64,000 bases of DNA. Origin: VRUE01 sp963703175 (lineage in GTDB: Bacteria; Actinomycetota; Thermoleophilia; Solirubrobacterales; 70-9). The notes under the pieces were generated by a model. That model was not told the origin of the DNA. It saw nothing but the letters and a program-made list of their open reading frames with translations, and did no database searches. The DNA lies in the NCBI GenBank assembly GCA_963703175.1, contig OY969794.1, positions 1,240,001 through 1,304,000 on the forward strand. The letters run 5' to 3'. The translations under genes and the position numbers were made by a program. Positions 19,488 to 27,478 of this stretch are shown in pieces. How positions within the stretch are numbered: position 1 is the stretch's first letter; every line of letters begins with the position of its first letter.

Positions 19488-20819
19488 TCAGCTCGGCACC
19501 TGAACGCTGCCGAAGGCAGCAGTCGAGCTGCGGCCGAGGACATCCGTGACGGTGAGCTGGAGTCGATAGGTGGCGCCGCGCGGCAAGTGCAGCGTCGCCG
19601 AACTTGCGCTCGTGCCTTTCGCCCTGGTCACGAAACGAGCGCCCTTGCTACCGATCCTCTTTGAGGAGATCGTCCACTGCCTTATGCCCACACCCGGGTC
19701 GAGTACGCGCCAGCTCACTTTGATCAGGCCGCGGGCAATGCGGCTGCGATCGAGGTGCACCAACCGCAAGCGGACCTGGCTCGCATCGATCGTCGACGCT
19801 GCTCCATCGCCGCTGTCGTGGGCAGCGGAACCCGGCACCCCTGCCGTGCTCCCCGGCCCCCCTGCCCCGGATCCTTTTGGGTCGGATGCTTCTTCTTCGA
19901 CCGCGGGTGGAACCCGGACCTGGTCATCCACCGGCAGCGGACCGCAACCGACGGCGGGCGGATCGGGGACGCAGACGTCAAGGCGGTTCGAGCGGATCGC
20001 GTCCTCCCCTCCCCCCGAGTCGACGGCGGTCGCCTTGATGCGGTGCCAGCCCGGTTCGTCGAAGACGATGCTCGTGCGGCCATCGGCACCGGTCACGACC
20101 GTCTGGGGATCATCGGTGTCAATCCGCTCGAATCCTTTCGCGCTCGTCACGACCGGCGCCACCGCGGCCCCCTCGAATGGATCGGCACCGGTTCGCTGCG
20201 GCGAGGCCGGCGGGGTGTTCTCGGTGTCGTCTTCGTAGGCGTCCACCTCGACTTCGAACGGCTGGTTCAACTCAGCGGTGGCGGTCAGCGGCCGACTACC
20301 ACCGGGGTAGTTAGCGGGGAAGAGCGCCAGAATCGGCCTCACCTTGAAGGCGTCGTAGACCCAGACGACCTCGTCGCCGCCATCGAGCTGGTACTGGCAG
20401 CCGCCGACGTTGGTGAAGACGTTGTTGACGAGCAGGCCCCAGAACTCACCGTTGCCTTCGTCCTGCCCATCCGGGCCCCAGCGGGTGATGAAGTAGTCCT
20501 CGAACGGTTCCGCGTACCACTTCCCGTCGAAGCCCTCGCCGAGAATGCCCATTGCATCGACCGAGGCCGCCGTGGGCGTCGGCCCCGGCGTCGGGTTCTG
20601 ACCGTTGTTGAGCCCGTTACAGCGGCGTCCCGCTTTGGGCGCGGCGTTGTCCGAGGAAGCCTTGACGTTGTGGCCGTCGGTCAGGATCGGCCCCTCGAAG
20701 AGGGTTTCGCTGCGGCCCTCGATCCGCACGTTGACTTCGGCTGGGCTCGCCCCCGCAACAGGCACGACAAGGACGATGGAGAGAAGAGCGGCGACCGATG
20801 CCGTGATGGCTGTACGCAT
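19488..20819 (-). CDS. Secreted DUF4430-like protein under cobalamin riboswitch control
   Basis: A 443-residue protein. Start set at ATG 20819, giving a clean signal peptide ending VAGA-SPAEV. Residues 25-180 resemble a DUF4430/transcobalamin C-terminal-type module (VNVRIEGRSETLFEGPILT, FWGLLVNNVFTNVGGCQYQL, GDEVVWVYD). A beta-rich region follows (ADGRTSIVFDEPGWHRIKATAVD), then a Gly/Ser-rich linker and a C-terminal Ig-like beta domain (about 345-443). The first gene of a four-gene operon. A cobalamin riboswitch lies about 36 bases upstream, so it is expected to be made when B12 is scarce. Ligand binding is inferred from family resemblance and regulation. Confidence 0.72.
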   Translation of the reverse strand: MRTAITASVAALLSIVLVVPVAGASPAEVNVRIEGRSETLFEGPILTDGHNVKASSDNAAPKAGRRCNGLNNGQNPTPGPTPTAASVDAMGILGEGFDGKWYAEPFEDYFITRWGPDGQDEGNGEFWGLLVNNVFTNVGGCQYQLDGGDEVVWVYDAFKVRPILALFPANYPGGSRPLTATAELNQPFEVEVDAYEDDTENTPPASPQRTGADPFEGAAVAPVVTSAKGFERIDTDDPQTVVTGADGRTSIVFDEPGWHRIKATAVDSGGGEDAIRSNRLDVCVPDPPAVGCGPLPVDDQVRVPPAVEEEASDPKGSGAGGPGSTAGVPGSAAHDSGDGAASTIDASQVRLRLVHLDRSRIARGLIKVSWRVLDPGVGIRQWTISSKRIGSKGARFVTRAKGTSASSATLHLPRGATYRLQLTVTDVLGRSSTAAFGSVQVPS

Positions 20820-20854
20820 GCCTTGGCCCCTTTCCGCGAGGGCGATCGACGTTT

Positions 20855-21010
20855 GCGGATCGGAGGGAGGTCTCCTGGCTTCCGAGCTTCCCGCCACGCC
20901 TTCCCGGCCGACTTGGCCAGTGGCTGCCGCAGGGGCGTGCGGCGGGCATTCGCTCGGTCACAGTGGCGGGCCCGCGCCGGTTTTTCACCGGCTTCCCCGT
21001 CCACCGATCC
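20855..21010 (-). promoter_or_regulatory. Cobalamin riboswitch 1
   Basis: Read on the minus strand it has the B12 core in order: GGTGAAAAACCGGCGCGGG, CCCGCCACTGTGACCGAG, the variable P-arm region with GCGGCAGCCACTGGCC, and AGCCAGGAGACC at the end, near 20866-20880. It lies 36 bases upstream of the secreted DUF4430-like gene and should repress the downstream operon when adenosylcobalamin binds. Nearly the same sequence occurs at 22648-22808. Confidence 0.92.
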
Positions 21011-21027
21011 TGATCTTCGGATTCAGT

Positions 21028-22410
21028 CTATTCGTAGCTCAAATAGATCGTGTCGCCGACGTGGATCGTGGTGTTGCGTTTTGCCAGGCTTTTGGAACCA
21101 CCGTCGATCGTGATGTTCCATTTTTCCGCGGGACTGACGGGGAAGCCGTTGATCTGGGTGATCGCTCCTTCGCCGCTCGCGGGTAGGAAGCCCGTCACGC
21201 AGGACGCCGGGGTGGTGCCTTTTACCGCAGCGTCCAGCACCATCGCGAGACTCGTCGTCGTCGCTTTCGGCGCCAACGCGACCGAGCAAATCTTCAACGG
21301 CGAGCTGCCGTTGTTGACGATCAGCGCCAGCGAGGCGGTTTCCGATTCCCCAGTGGCGAATTCGGTCGCGCCCTTCCACTGTTCGCCTTTGGCCGGTTTC
21401 GGTGGCGCCGCGGTGAATCCACCGCTGCCGAGCGCGCGCACCGCGTCCTGGCTCGCGTACTCGTCGGCGCTGCTGCCCGAGGTCGAGTACCTGAACCCGC
21501 CACCGCTCACCTGCTGGGAGATGAGGAAGTTGAGCGGCGTTTTTTTGGCCGGAGCCGTGCCGGTGAATTCGGCTTCCTGCGGATCGATCCCACAGGCTTT
21601 GAGTCCCTGCACCGCCCAGGCGTTGGCGTCCGTGTTGACCCCGAATGCCGATTCAAACGCACCGCTCGATTTGACGAATTTCGAGACCAGGTATTTCTTC
21701 GCGTTGACGACCGCTTCGTTCGTATTGGCGACCCCGGCGGCGCAGAGCGCCGCCATCGCGGCGCCGGTCATGTCGGGTTCGGAGGCTTTTTTTAGTGCCG
21801 CTTCGTTGCCCGCGGCTTTTTCCCAAGTCCAGCCGCCGTCGGTGTGCTGGTTGGCTTTCACCGCTTCAACCGCCTGGTCGAGGACCACCTGGGGAACGCG
21901 CTGAACGCCGGTAGTGGTCTTCGTGCCGGCCAGCGCCAGCAGTCCGAAGACGGTCGCGTTGAAGGTCGAGCCGTAGTAGCCAGGACTTTCGGGTTGGTAG
22001 AAGGAGGCGACTTTGGCGATCAGGTTCTGCCGCTTGGAGACACGAGCAGGATCGATGCCGGCGGCGTAGGAGATCAGCGCCGCCCGCTCGAAGTCGGTCG
22101 CTCCTTCACCCGGCCAGCCGAATGCGCCAACGACCCCTTCGTACCAGCTGCGGGCGTCAGTGGTTTCTTTGCCGGCTTTGTTGACGTCGGCGGGGGCCAC
22201 GCCGGCCGCAGCGAACGAGGTCAGCGCCCAGTCGCCGCCGAAACCGGGGATTTCGCCGCTTTCTTTCTGCAGGCCTTTGAGGTAGGTGACGCCTTCGTTC
22301 CTGGCTTTTTCGATCTGTTCGGGGGTCGCGGTCGCAGAGGCCGCGGCGGGTGCCAGCAATGAGCCAATCGCCGCAGCGATCAATGCCAGGCGGCAGGTGA
22401 GGGGACGCAT
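21028..22410 (-). CDS. Secreted transcobalamin-like protein (alpha-toroid plus DUF4430 domain)
   Basis: A 460-residue exported protein with signal peptide (cleavage near residue 26, SASA). An alpha-toroid domain follows (about 30-340, with YLKGLQKESGEIPGFGGDW, TDGGWTWEKAAGNE, EPDMTGAAMAALCAAG and WAVQGLKACGIDPQ). The C-terminal DUF4430-like beta domain (about 355-460) includes INGFPVSPAEKWNITIDGG. This order is that of vertebrate intrinsic factor and transcobalamin. A good AAGGAG site precedes the ATG at 22410. Upstream lies a third, compact cobalamin riboswitch, which supports corrinoid binding as the role. Binding itself is not shown. Confidence 0.8.
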   Translation of the reverse strand: MRPLTCRLALIAAAIGSLLAPAAASATATPEQIEKARNEGVTYLKGLQKESGEIPGFGGDWALTSFAAAGVAPADVNKAGKETTDARSWYEGVVGAFGWPGEGATDFERAALISYAAGIDPARVSKRQNLIAKVASFYQPESPGYYGSTFNATVFGLLALAGTKTTTGVQRVPQVVLDQAVEAVKANQHTDGGWTWEKAAGNEAALKKASEPDMTGAAMAALCAAGVANTNEAVVNAKKYLVSKFVKSSGAFESAFGVNTDANAWAVQGLKACGIDPQEAEFTGTAPAKKTPLNFLISQQVSGGGFRYSTSGSSADEYASQDAVRALGSGGFTAAPPKPAKGEQWKGATEFATGESETASLALIVNNGSSPLKICSVALAPKATTTSLAMVLDAAVKGTTPASCVTGFLPASGEGAITQINGFPVSPAEKWNITIDGGSKSLAKRNTTIHVGDTIYLSYE

Positions 22411-22454
22411 GATGTGGATCTCCTTCCGTTCGCGAGAACAGGGTCCGTTTATGT

Positions 22455-22580
22455 GTGCGTCAGGCGGCGAGTTTTCGGACTCGGATCCGGCGCCTCAAAT
22501 CGGTGGGGCCGATCCATACCGTTGCGCGTCAGTCCCGGATTCGCACCAGGTTCCCTCGATCGCTTGACGTTTGCAATGTA
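22455..22580 (-). promoter_or_regulatory. Cobalamin riboswitch 2 (compact actinobacterial form)
   Basis: The minus strand reads GAGGGAACCTGGTGCGAATC, then CGGGACTGACGCGCAACGGT, and after a short variable arm ends in GAGTCCGAAAACTCGCCGCC. This follows the actinobacterial B12 riboswitch pattern (GGGAA..GGTG..AATCC..GC-AC/RCGGT...GAGTCCGAAGACCTGCC). It sits about 45-170 bases upstream of the transcobalamin-like gene at 22410. Its sequence differs strongly from the other two riboswitches, so it was not produced by recent duplication. Confidence 0.72.
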
Positions 22581-22647
22581 ATGAGGCGAGCGGCGGCGCA
22601 GCGAACGCGCTGGCCGAATCTCCGATAGGTTCGCGCCAACCAAATCC

Positions 22648-22808
22648 ACGGATCGGTGGACGGGGAAGTCGGTGAAAAACCGGCGCGGGCCCGCCACTGT
22701 GACCGAGCAAAACGCCCGCCGCACGCCACGCGGCAGCCACTGGCCTCGACCGGCTGGGAAGGCGCGACGGGAAGGCTCGGAAGCCAGGAGACCTCCCTCC
22801 GATCCCTC
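22648..22808 (+). promoter_or_regulatory. Cobalamin riboswitch 3
   Basis: The plus strand shows GGTGAAAAACCGGCGCGGG, CCCGCCACTGTGACCGAG, GCGGCAGCCACTGGCC and AGCCAGGAGACCTCC in canonical order, ending about 30 bases before the ATG at 22839. It is a near copy of riboswitch 1, with changes concentrated in peripheral arms. This suggests that riboswitch and gene were duplicated together. Confidence 0.92.
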
Positions 22809-22838
22809 CATCTAGCCCTCGAGGAAAGGGGTTCACGG

Positions 22839-24428
22839 ATGCAAGCAGTCTCGTTTCGACGCGTGTTCGCGCTCTGCGCGGCGGTCCTATCTCTCGCCGT
22901 GCTGCCGGCCAGCGCCGCGGCTACCTCCACCCAGGAAGAAATCGACACGGCCGTCGCCAACGCTGTGGAATACGTGCGCGGCCAGCAGGATCCGCTGACC
23001 GGCGAACCCTTCGGTTTCGAACACGGCTCCTTCAGCAGCGACTGGGTCGCCACTTCGCTGGCGGCCGCGGGAGTCAGCGCGGCCGACCTCCAGACCCCCG
23101 GCAATCCGAGCCTGCAGGACTTTCTTTTAAGCGACTACACGGGTTTCTGGGCTGGCCCCCCGACCAAAGCGGTCACCGACTACGAGCGCGTGACTTTGGT
23201 CTCCCACGCAGCCGGACTCGATCCGGCCCGGCTCTCGGCCGACCTGAACCTGCCGGCGCAGATCGCCGGCAGCTGGAACCCCATCGCCGGCAGCTTCGGC
23301 GAACCGAGCATCAACAGCACCGTCTTCGGGATCTTGGCGCTGAAAACCGCGCCGGTGCCGGCCTGGGCTCTGACCCCAGCCGTCTCCTACCTGCGCCAGC
23401 GGCAGCATGACGACGGCGGTTGGACCTTCTCCGCGGCGATGACCCCGGCGGCGAAGGCCGAACCAAGCGAACCCGACATGACCGGGGCGGCGATCGCCGC
23501 CCTCTGCGAAGCCGGAGCTCCCGCGTATGACCCTTCCGTCGCCTCCGCCCTCGCCTACCTGAAGAGCCTGCTGGTCAACGCGACCGGCGCCTTCCACTAC
23601 GCGTTCGGCGATAACACCGACACCACCGCCTGGGCGGTCAACGGCCTCACCGCATGCGGGATCGACCCCCAGTCGGCAACCTGGACGACCGCCGCCGGCA
23701 AGACGCCAATCGACCACCTGCTCTCCCTCCAGGTCCCCTCCGGCCCAGAAGCCGGGGGCTTCGGTTTCGAAAACACGACCGAAGCGAACCCCTACTCGAC
23801 TCAGGACGGGCTGCGGGCAATCGCCGGTGGGGTCTTCACCGCCACGCCGCCCGCCCGTGAAGACACGTCGCAGCCGAGCCTGCGCCCGGTGCCGAACGTG
23901 GCGGCTGGGACCCCCGTCCCACACGTGCTGGCGATCGAGCTCGCCCCGGGCAACGTGAGGATGTGCAAGGTCACCGCTCCACAAGGAGCAAAGCTGACCG
24001 ATGTTCTGAACGAAGCCAGAAGTGGCGGCTCATACCCCGCCGGCTGCGTGACCTCGTTCGGACTACTCGATGGGCAGCTCACCGCGATCGATGGTGTCTT
24101 CCCCGCAGGCCAAGACGAAGCATGGCTACTGCGACTCGACCGTGGCCCCCAGACGGTCGCCGCGGAACAACCGGTTCGCTTTGGAGAGACGGTCTCGCTG
24201 AGCCTCGGCAAGCAGCCGGCCGGCGGGCAGGACCAAGCCGGGCCAGCGGGTCAAGGCGGTCCAGCCGGGAAGGCGGGTGATCCGGGACCACGCGGCAAGA
24301 ATGGGGCGAAGGGCAGGCCCGGCCGCAAGGGACGGATCGTCTGCAGAGCCCACCGGCGCCGCTCCGGCAAGCACCACCGCCGTTGCGCAATCAAGCACCG
24401 GCACCGGATTCGGCGCGGCTCGGACTGA
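22839..24428 (+). CDS. Secreted transcobalamin-like protein with collagen-like basic tail
   Basis: A 529-residue exported protein; start ATG 22839 directly follows a riboswitch. The signal peptide (residues 1-26, ASAAA) is followed by an alpha-toroid (about 30-355: DDGGWTFSAAMTP, EPDMTGAAIAALCEAG, WAVNGLTACGIDPQ). Then comes a DUF4430-like domain (about 365-465: VPHVLAIELAPGNVRMCKV, IDGVFPAGQDEAWLLRLDRG), a short Gly-x-y collagen-like stretch (about 470-500) and a very basic Cys-containing tail (RRRSGKHHRRCAIKHRHR). The tail suggests retention in the anionic cell envelope. Paralogous to the gene at 21028-22410. Corrinoid binding is inferred from architecture plus riboswitch. Confidence 0.82.
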   Translation: MQAVSFRRVFALCAAVLSLAVLPASAAATSTQEEIDTAVANAVEYVRGQQDPLTGEPFGFEHGSFSSDWVATSLAAAGVSAADLQTPGNPSLQDFLLSDYTGFWAGPPTKAVTDYERVTLVSHAAGLDPARLSADLNLPAQIAGSWNPIAGSFGEPSINSTVFGILALKTAPVPAWALTPAVSYLRQRQHDDGGWTFSAAMTPAAKAEPSEPDMTGAAIAALCEAGAPAYDPSVASALAYLKSLLVNATGAFHYAFGDNTDTTAWAVNGLTACGIDPQSATWTTAAGKTPIDHLLSLQVPSGPEAGGFGFENTTEANPYSTQDGLRAIAGGVFTATPPAREDTSQPSLRPVPNVAAGTPVPHVLAIELAPGNVRMCKVTAPQGAKLTDVLNEARSGGSYPAGCVTSFGLLDGQLTAIDGVFPAGQDEAWLLRLDRGPQTVAAEQPVRFGETVSLSLGKQPAGGQDQAGPAGQGGPAGKAGDPGPRGKNGAKGRPGRKGRIVCRAHRRRSGKHHRRCAIKHRHRIRRGSD

Positions 24429-24433
24429 ACGAA

Positions 24434-24476
24434 GGGGAACCCGGTCCTGCGCGACCCAGCCAGGACCGGGCTCCCG
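24434..24476 (+). terminator. Hairpin terminator after the transcobalamin-like gene
   Basis: GGGGAACCCGGTCCTG (24434-24449) pairs with CAGGACCGGGCTCCC (24461-24475), a long GC-rich stem six bases after the stop. There is no U-tract, so termination may be factor-assisted. Confidence 0.5.
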
Positions 24477-24529
24477 CCCCAGTTGCTCGAATACGCTGCT
24501 AGGACCACGACTTCGATGGAGGACTTGAC

Positions 24530-25843
24530 TTGACTGAGCAGCTCTGGGGTGGCGAGACCACCAAGGCCGTCGACAATTTCCCCGTATCGGGCGAGCGCGT
24601 TCCGGTGCCCGTCGTCCGCTGGCTGGGGCGGCTGAAGGCCGCGGCAGCGCGTGTCAACGGCGAGTTGGGCGGACTCGATGCCGGCATTGCCGCCTCGATC
24701 GCCGACGCCGGCGATGCCGTTGCAGCCGGCGAGCACGACGATCAGTTCCCGGTCGACGTCTTCCAGACCGGCTCCGGCACCTCCTCGAACATGAACGCAA
24801 ACGAGGTGCTCGCCAACCTCGCCGGCGAGTCGGCCCACGCCAACGACCATGTCAACATGGGCCAGTCCTCCAACGACGTCTTCCCCTCGGCGGTCCACCT
24901 AGCAGCCCTGGACGAGGTCACCCACGACCTGCTGCCGGCGATGGAGGGATTGCAGGAGGCGCTGGCCGCCAAGACTGACCGCTTCACCGATGTGGTCAAG
25001 GCCGGTCGCACCCATTTGATGGACGCCGTGCCGGTGACGCTGGGGCAGGAGTTCGGCGGCTACACGGCGCAGGTTCGGCTCGGCATCCAGCGGGTCGAGG
25101 GGACGCTGCGGCGCGTCGGCCAGATCCCGCTCGGCGGGACCGCCACCGGCACCGGTCTCAACACGCACCCCGAGTTCGCGGCGAAGGTGCGCGGGAAGCT
25201 AGCCGAAGACACCGGCCTGACGATCTCCGCGCCGCTCGACCCCTTCGAGGCGCAGGGCAACCGCGACGCCCTGGTCGAGCTCTCGGGCGCGCTCAAGGTC
25301 TACGCCGTCTCGCTCAACAAGATCGCCAACGACCTGGCGCTGATGGGCTCCGGCCCTCGTGCCGGCCTGGCTGAGCTGCGCCTGCCTGAGCTGCAGAAGG
25401 GCTCCTCGATCATGCCCGGCAAGGTCAACCCAGTGATCCCCGAGGTCGTGATCCAGGTCGCCGCCCAGGTGATCGGCAACGACAGCGCGATTACCGTCGC
25501 CGGCAGCCAAGGTCAGTTCGAGCTCAACGTGCGGGTGCCGCTGATCGCCCGCAACCTGCTCGACTCGATCAAGCTACTCGCCTCCGCCTCACGCCTGCTG
25601 AACGAGAAATGCGTGGCGGGGATCGAAGCCAACGAGGAGATGACCGAGCGCCACGCCGAGGCAACCCTGGCGACGGCAACGGCTCTCAATCCCCACATCG
25701 GCTACGACCGCGCCGCCGACATCGTCAAGCTGGCGGCCGCGTCAGGCCGCTCGCTGCGGGAGATCGCGCTGGAGCAAGGCGTCGAACCAGCTGTACTTGA
25801 GGAAGCTCTGGACCACAGGCGCATGGCCAGGCCTCACGAGTAA
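24530..25843 (+). CDS. fumC: Fumarate hydratase, class II
   Basis: A 437-residue cytoplasmic fumarase (fumarate plus water to malate, TCA cycle) of the aspartase/fumarase superfamily. Signatures: VFQTGSGTSSNMNANEV near 80, HVNMGQSSNDVFPS near 107, AGRTHLMDAVPVTLGQE near 160, and the catalytic SS-loop GSSIMPGKVNPVIPE near 290. Start TTG 24530 with GGAGG about eight bases upstream. It is slightly shorter than the usual 460 residues, the N-terminus beginning close to the WGGET segment. It is convergent with an aldehyde dehydrogenase. Confidence 0.92.
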   Translation: MTEQLWGGETTKAVDNFPVSGERVPVPVVRWLGRLKAAAARVNGELGGLDAGIAASIADAGDAVAAGEHDDQFPVDVFQTGSGTSSNMNANEVLANLAGESAHANDHVNMGQSSNDVFPSAVHLAALDEVTHDLLPAMEGLQEALAAKTDRFTDVVKAGRTHLMDAVPVTLGQEFGGYTAQVRLGIQRVEGTLRRVGQIPLGGTATGTGLNTHPEFAAKVRGKLAEDTGLTISAPLDPFEAQGNRDALVELSGALKVYAVSLNKIANDLALMGSGPRAGLAELRLPELQKGSSIMPGKVNPVIPEVVIQVAAQVIGNDSAITVAGSQGQFELNVRVPLIARNLLDSIKLLASASRLLNEKCVAGIEANEEMTERHAEATLATATALNPHIGYDRAADIVKLAAASGRSLREIALEQGVEPAVLEEALDHRRMARPHE

Positions 25844-25850
25844 GTGGATG

Positions 25851-25958
25851 GGAGGGGTGGGTTGTCCCTCCCCCGAAAACCGTCGCGCAGCTGGATCGCG
25901 GGCAAAGGGCTCAAGCGTGGTTCCCGGAGTTTCCGTGGGAGGGACAACCCACCCCTCC
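25851..25958. repeat. Nested palindrome between convergent genes (singleton)
   Basis: Perfect 22-base arms (25851-25872 and 25937-25958; key sequence GGGGTGGGTTGTCCC against GGGACAACCCACCCC) enclose a 64-base core that starts CCGAAAACCGTCGCGCAG. It lies between the fumC stop and the aldehyde dehydrogenase stop. The arm length is more than a terminator needs. It has the same design as the repeat families elsewhere in the window, but its core is not shared with them. It may act as a bidirectional terminator. Confidence 0.75.
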
Positions 25959-25976
25959 GTCGCCGTGCCGGTGAAG

Positions 25977-27422
25977 CTAACCCTGCAGCGTGACGAAGCG
26001 CTCCTCCGTCAACTCTAAGACTGCGAAAGCTGGACCCTCTCGGGTGTTGCCGGAGTCCTTGACTCCTCCGTAGGGCATTTGGTCGGCGCGGAAGGTGGGG
26101 ACCTCGTTGATCAGGACGCCGCCGAACTCGAGCGTCGCCGCGGCCTCGAGGCCGCGGCCCATGTCGCGGGTGAAGACGCCGGCCTGAAGGCCGAACTTGG
26201 AGTCGTTGGCCATCCGCAGTGCCTCGCCGAAGTCCGAGTAGCGGTCGATCGTCGCCACCGGGCCGAAGATCTCCTCGCACCAGACCTTGGTTTCGCGCGG
26301 CGGGTTGGCGAGCAGGGTTGGGGCGAGGCAGCGACCGTCGTCGGCCAGCTCGCCGCCGGTCAAGAGCTCCGCACCGGCGGCGACCGCCTCCTCGATCCAC
26401 TGCTTAACCCGGTCGCGATCGCCTGGAGAGATCAGTGGGCCAACGTCGGTCTCAGAATCAAGCGGGTCGCCGACTCGCAGCGTCTCAGTGTTGGCGACGA
26501 GGCGCTTGGTGAAAGCGTCGGCGATGTCCTCGTGGACGAGGATCCGCTGGATCGAGATGCAGCTCTGACCGGCGTGCGAGAAGGCATGCAACTTCGCTTT
26601 GTCGGCCGCCGCCTCCCAATCGCCGTCGGAGTGGACGATCAGCGGCGCGTTGGAGCCCAGCTCGAGGTTGACCTTCTTATGGGGGACGCGACTGCGGATC
26701 CCCCAACCAACCTTGGCCGAGCCGGTGAAGCTGAGTGCCCCGGTCAGATCGTGCTCGACGATCGCGTTGCCGACCTCCGAGCCAGGGCCGGGGACGACGC
26801 TGAGCCAACCCTCGGGCAGGCCGGCGTCGAGCAGGATCGCGGCCAGCTTCAGCGCCGAGATCGGCGTCTGTCCCGCCGGCTTCAGCACTACCGCGTTGCC
26901 GGCGGCGATCGCTGGGCCGAGCTTGTGCGCGACCAAGTTGAGCGGGAAGTTGAAGGGGCTGATCGCGCCGACGACCCCATAGGGGACGCGCATCATCACG
27001 CCGAGCTTGCCGGCGCCCGGCGCCGAGGCCTCCATCGGTACCGTGCCACCGCTCAGCTTGCGCGCCTCGACCGCGGAGAAAGTCAGCGTGTCGACGCAGC
27101 GACCGGCCTCGGCTTGGGCCGTCTTCAGCGGCTTGCCGGCCTCGGCGGCGATCGTCAGCGCGAGGTCGTCGAGCCGCTCGGCGACCAGGGCGGCGGCGCG
27201 GTCGAGGACGGCCGCACGCTCGTATTGGGGGAAGTCGCCCGACTCGAAGGCGGCGCGGGCGGCGATCACACAACGGTCGACAAGGGCGGCATCGGCCAGG
27301 GCGACGCGGCCCACTACCGTGCCGTCGTATGGACTCTCGACCTCACCCCACTCGCCCGTTTCGGTCCACTTTCCGGCCGCAAGAAGCTTGTGGTCGACTG
27401 CTTGCACGGTCTGCGTCGCCAT
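25977..27422 (-). CDS. NAD(P)-dependent aldehyde dehydrogenase family protein
   Basis: A 481-residue ALDH. Cofactor-binding FNFPLNLVAHKLGPA and KPAGQTPISALKLA, the glutamate-containing LELGSNAPLIV, and the catalytic cysteine in AGQSCISIQR near 290 are present; the C-terminal GGVKDSGNTREGP follows. The SNAP spelling and AGQSCIS loop resemble the glyceraldehyde-3-phosphate/lactaldehyde dehydrogenase branch, but substrate is not certain. It oxidises an aldehyde to an acid in the cytoplasm. It is divergent from the SpoIID-like gene and convergent with fumC. Confidence 0.88.
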   Translation of the reverse strand: MATQTVQAVDHKLLAAGKWTETGEWGEVESPYDGTVVGRVALADAALVDRCVIAARAAFESGDFPQYERAAVLDRAAALVAERLDDLALTIAAEAGKPLKTAQAEAGRCVDTLTFSAVEARKLSGGTVPMEASAPGAGKLGVMMRVPYGVVGAISPFNFPLNLVAHKLGPAIAAGNAVVLKPAGQTPISALKLAAILLDAGLPEGWLSVVPGPGSEVGNAIVEHDLTGALSFTGSAKVGWGIRSRVPHKKVNLELGSNAPLIVHSDGDWEAAADKAKLHAFSHAGQSCISIQRILVHEDIADAFTKRLVANTETLRVGDPLDSETDVGPLISPGDRDRVKQWIEEAVAAGAELLTGGELADDGRCLAPTLLANPPRETKVWCEEIFGPVATIDRYSDFGEALRMANDSKFGLQAGVFTRDMGRGLEAAATLEFGGVLINEVPTFRADQMPYGGVKDSGNTREGPAFAVLELTEERFVTLQG

Positions 27423-27478
27423 CTCGCTAAGCGTAGAGCAGGCCGAGACTCCCCTTTCCCGAATCTGTTCTCCCAGAC

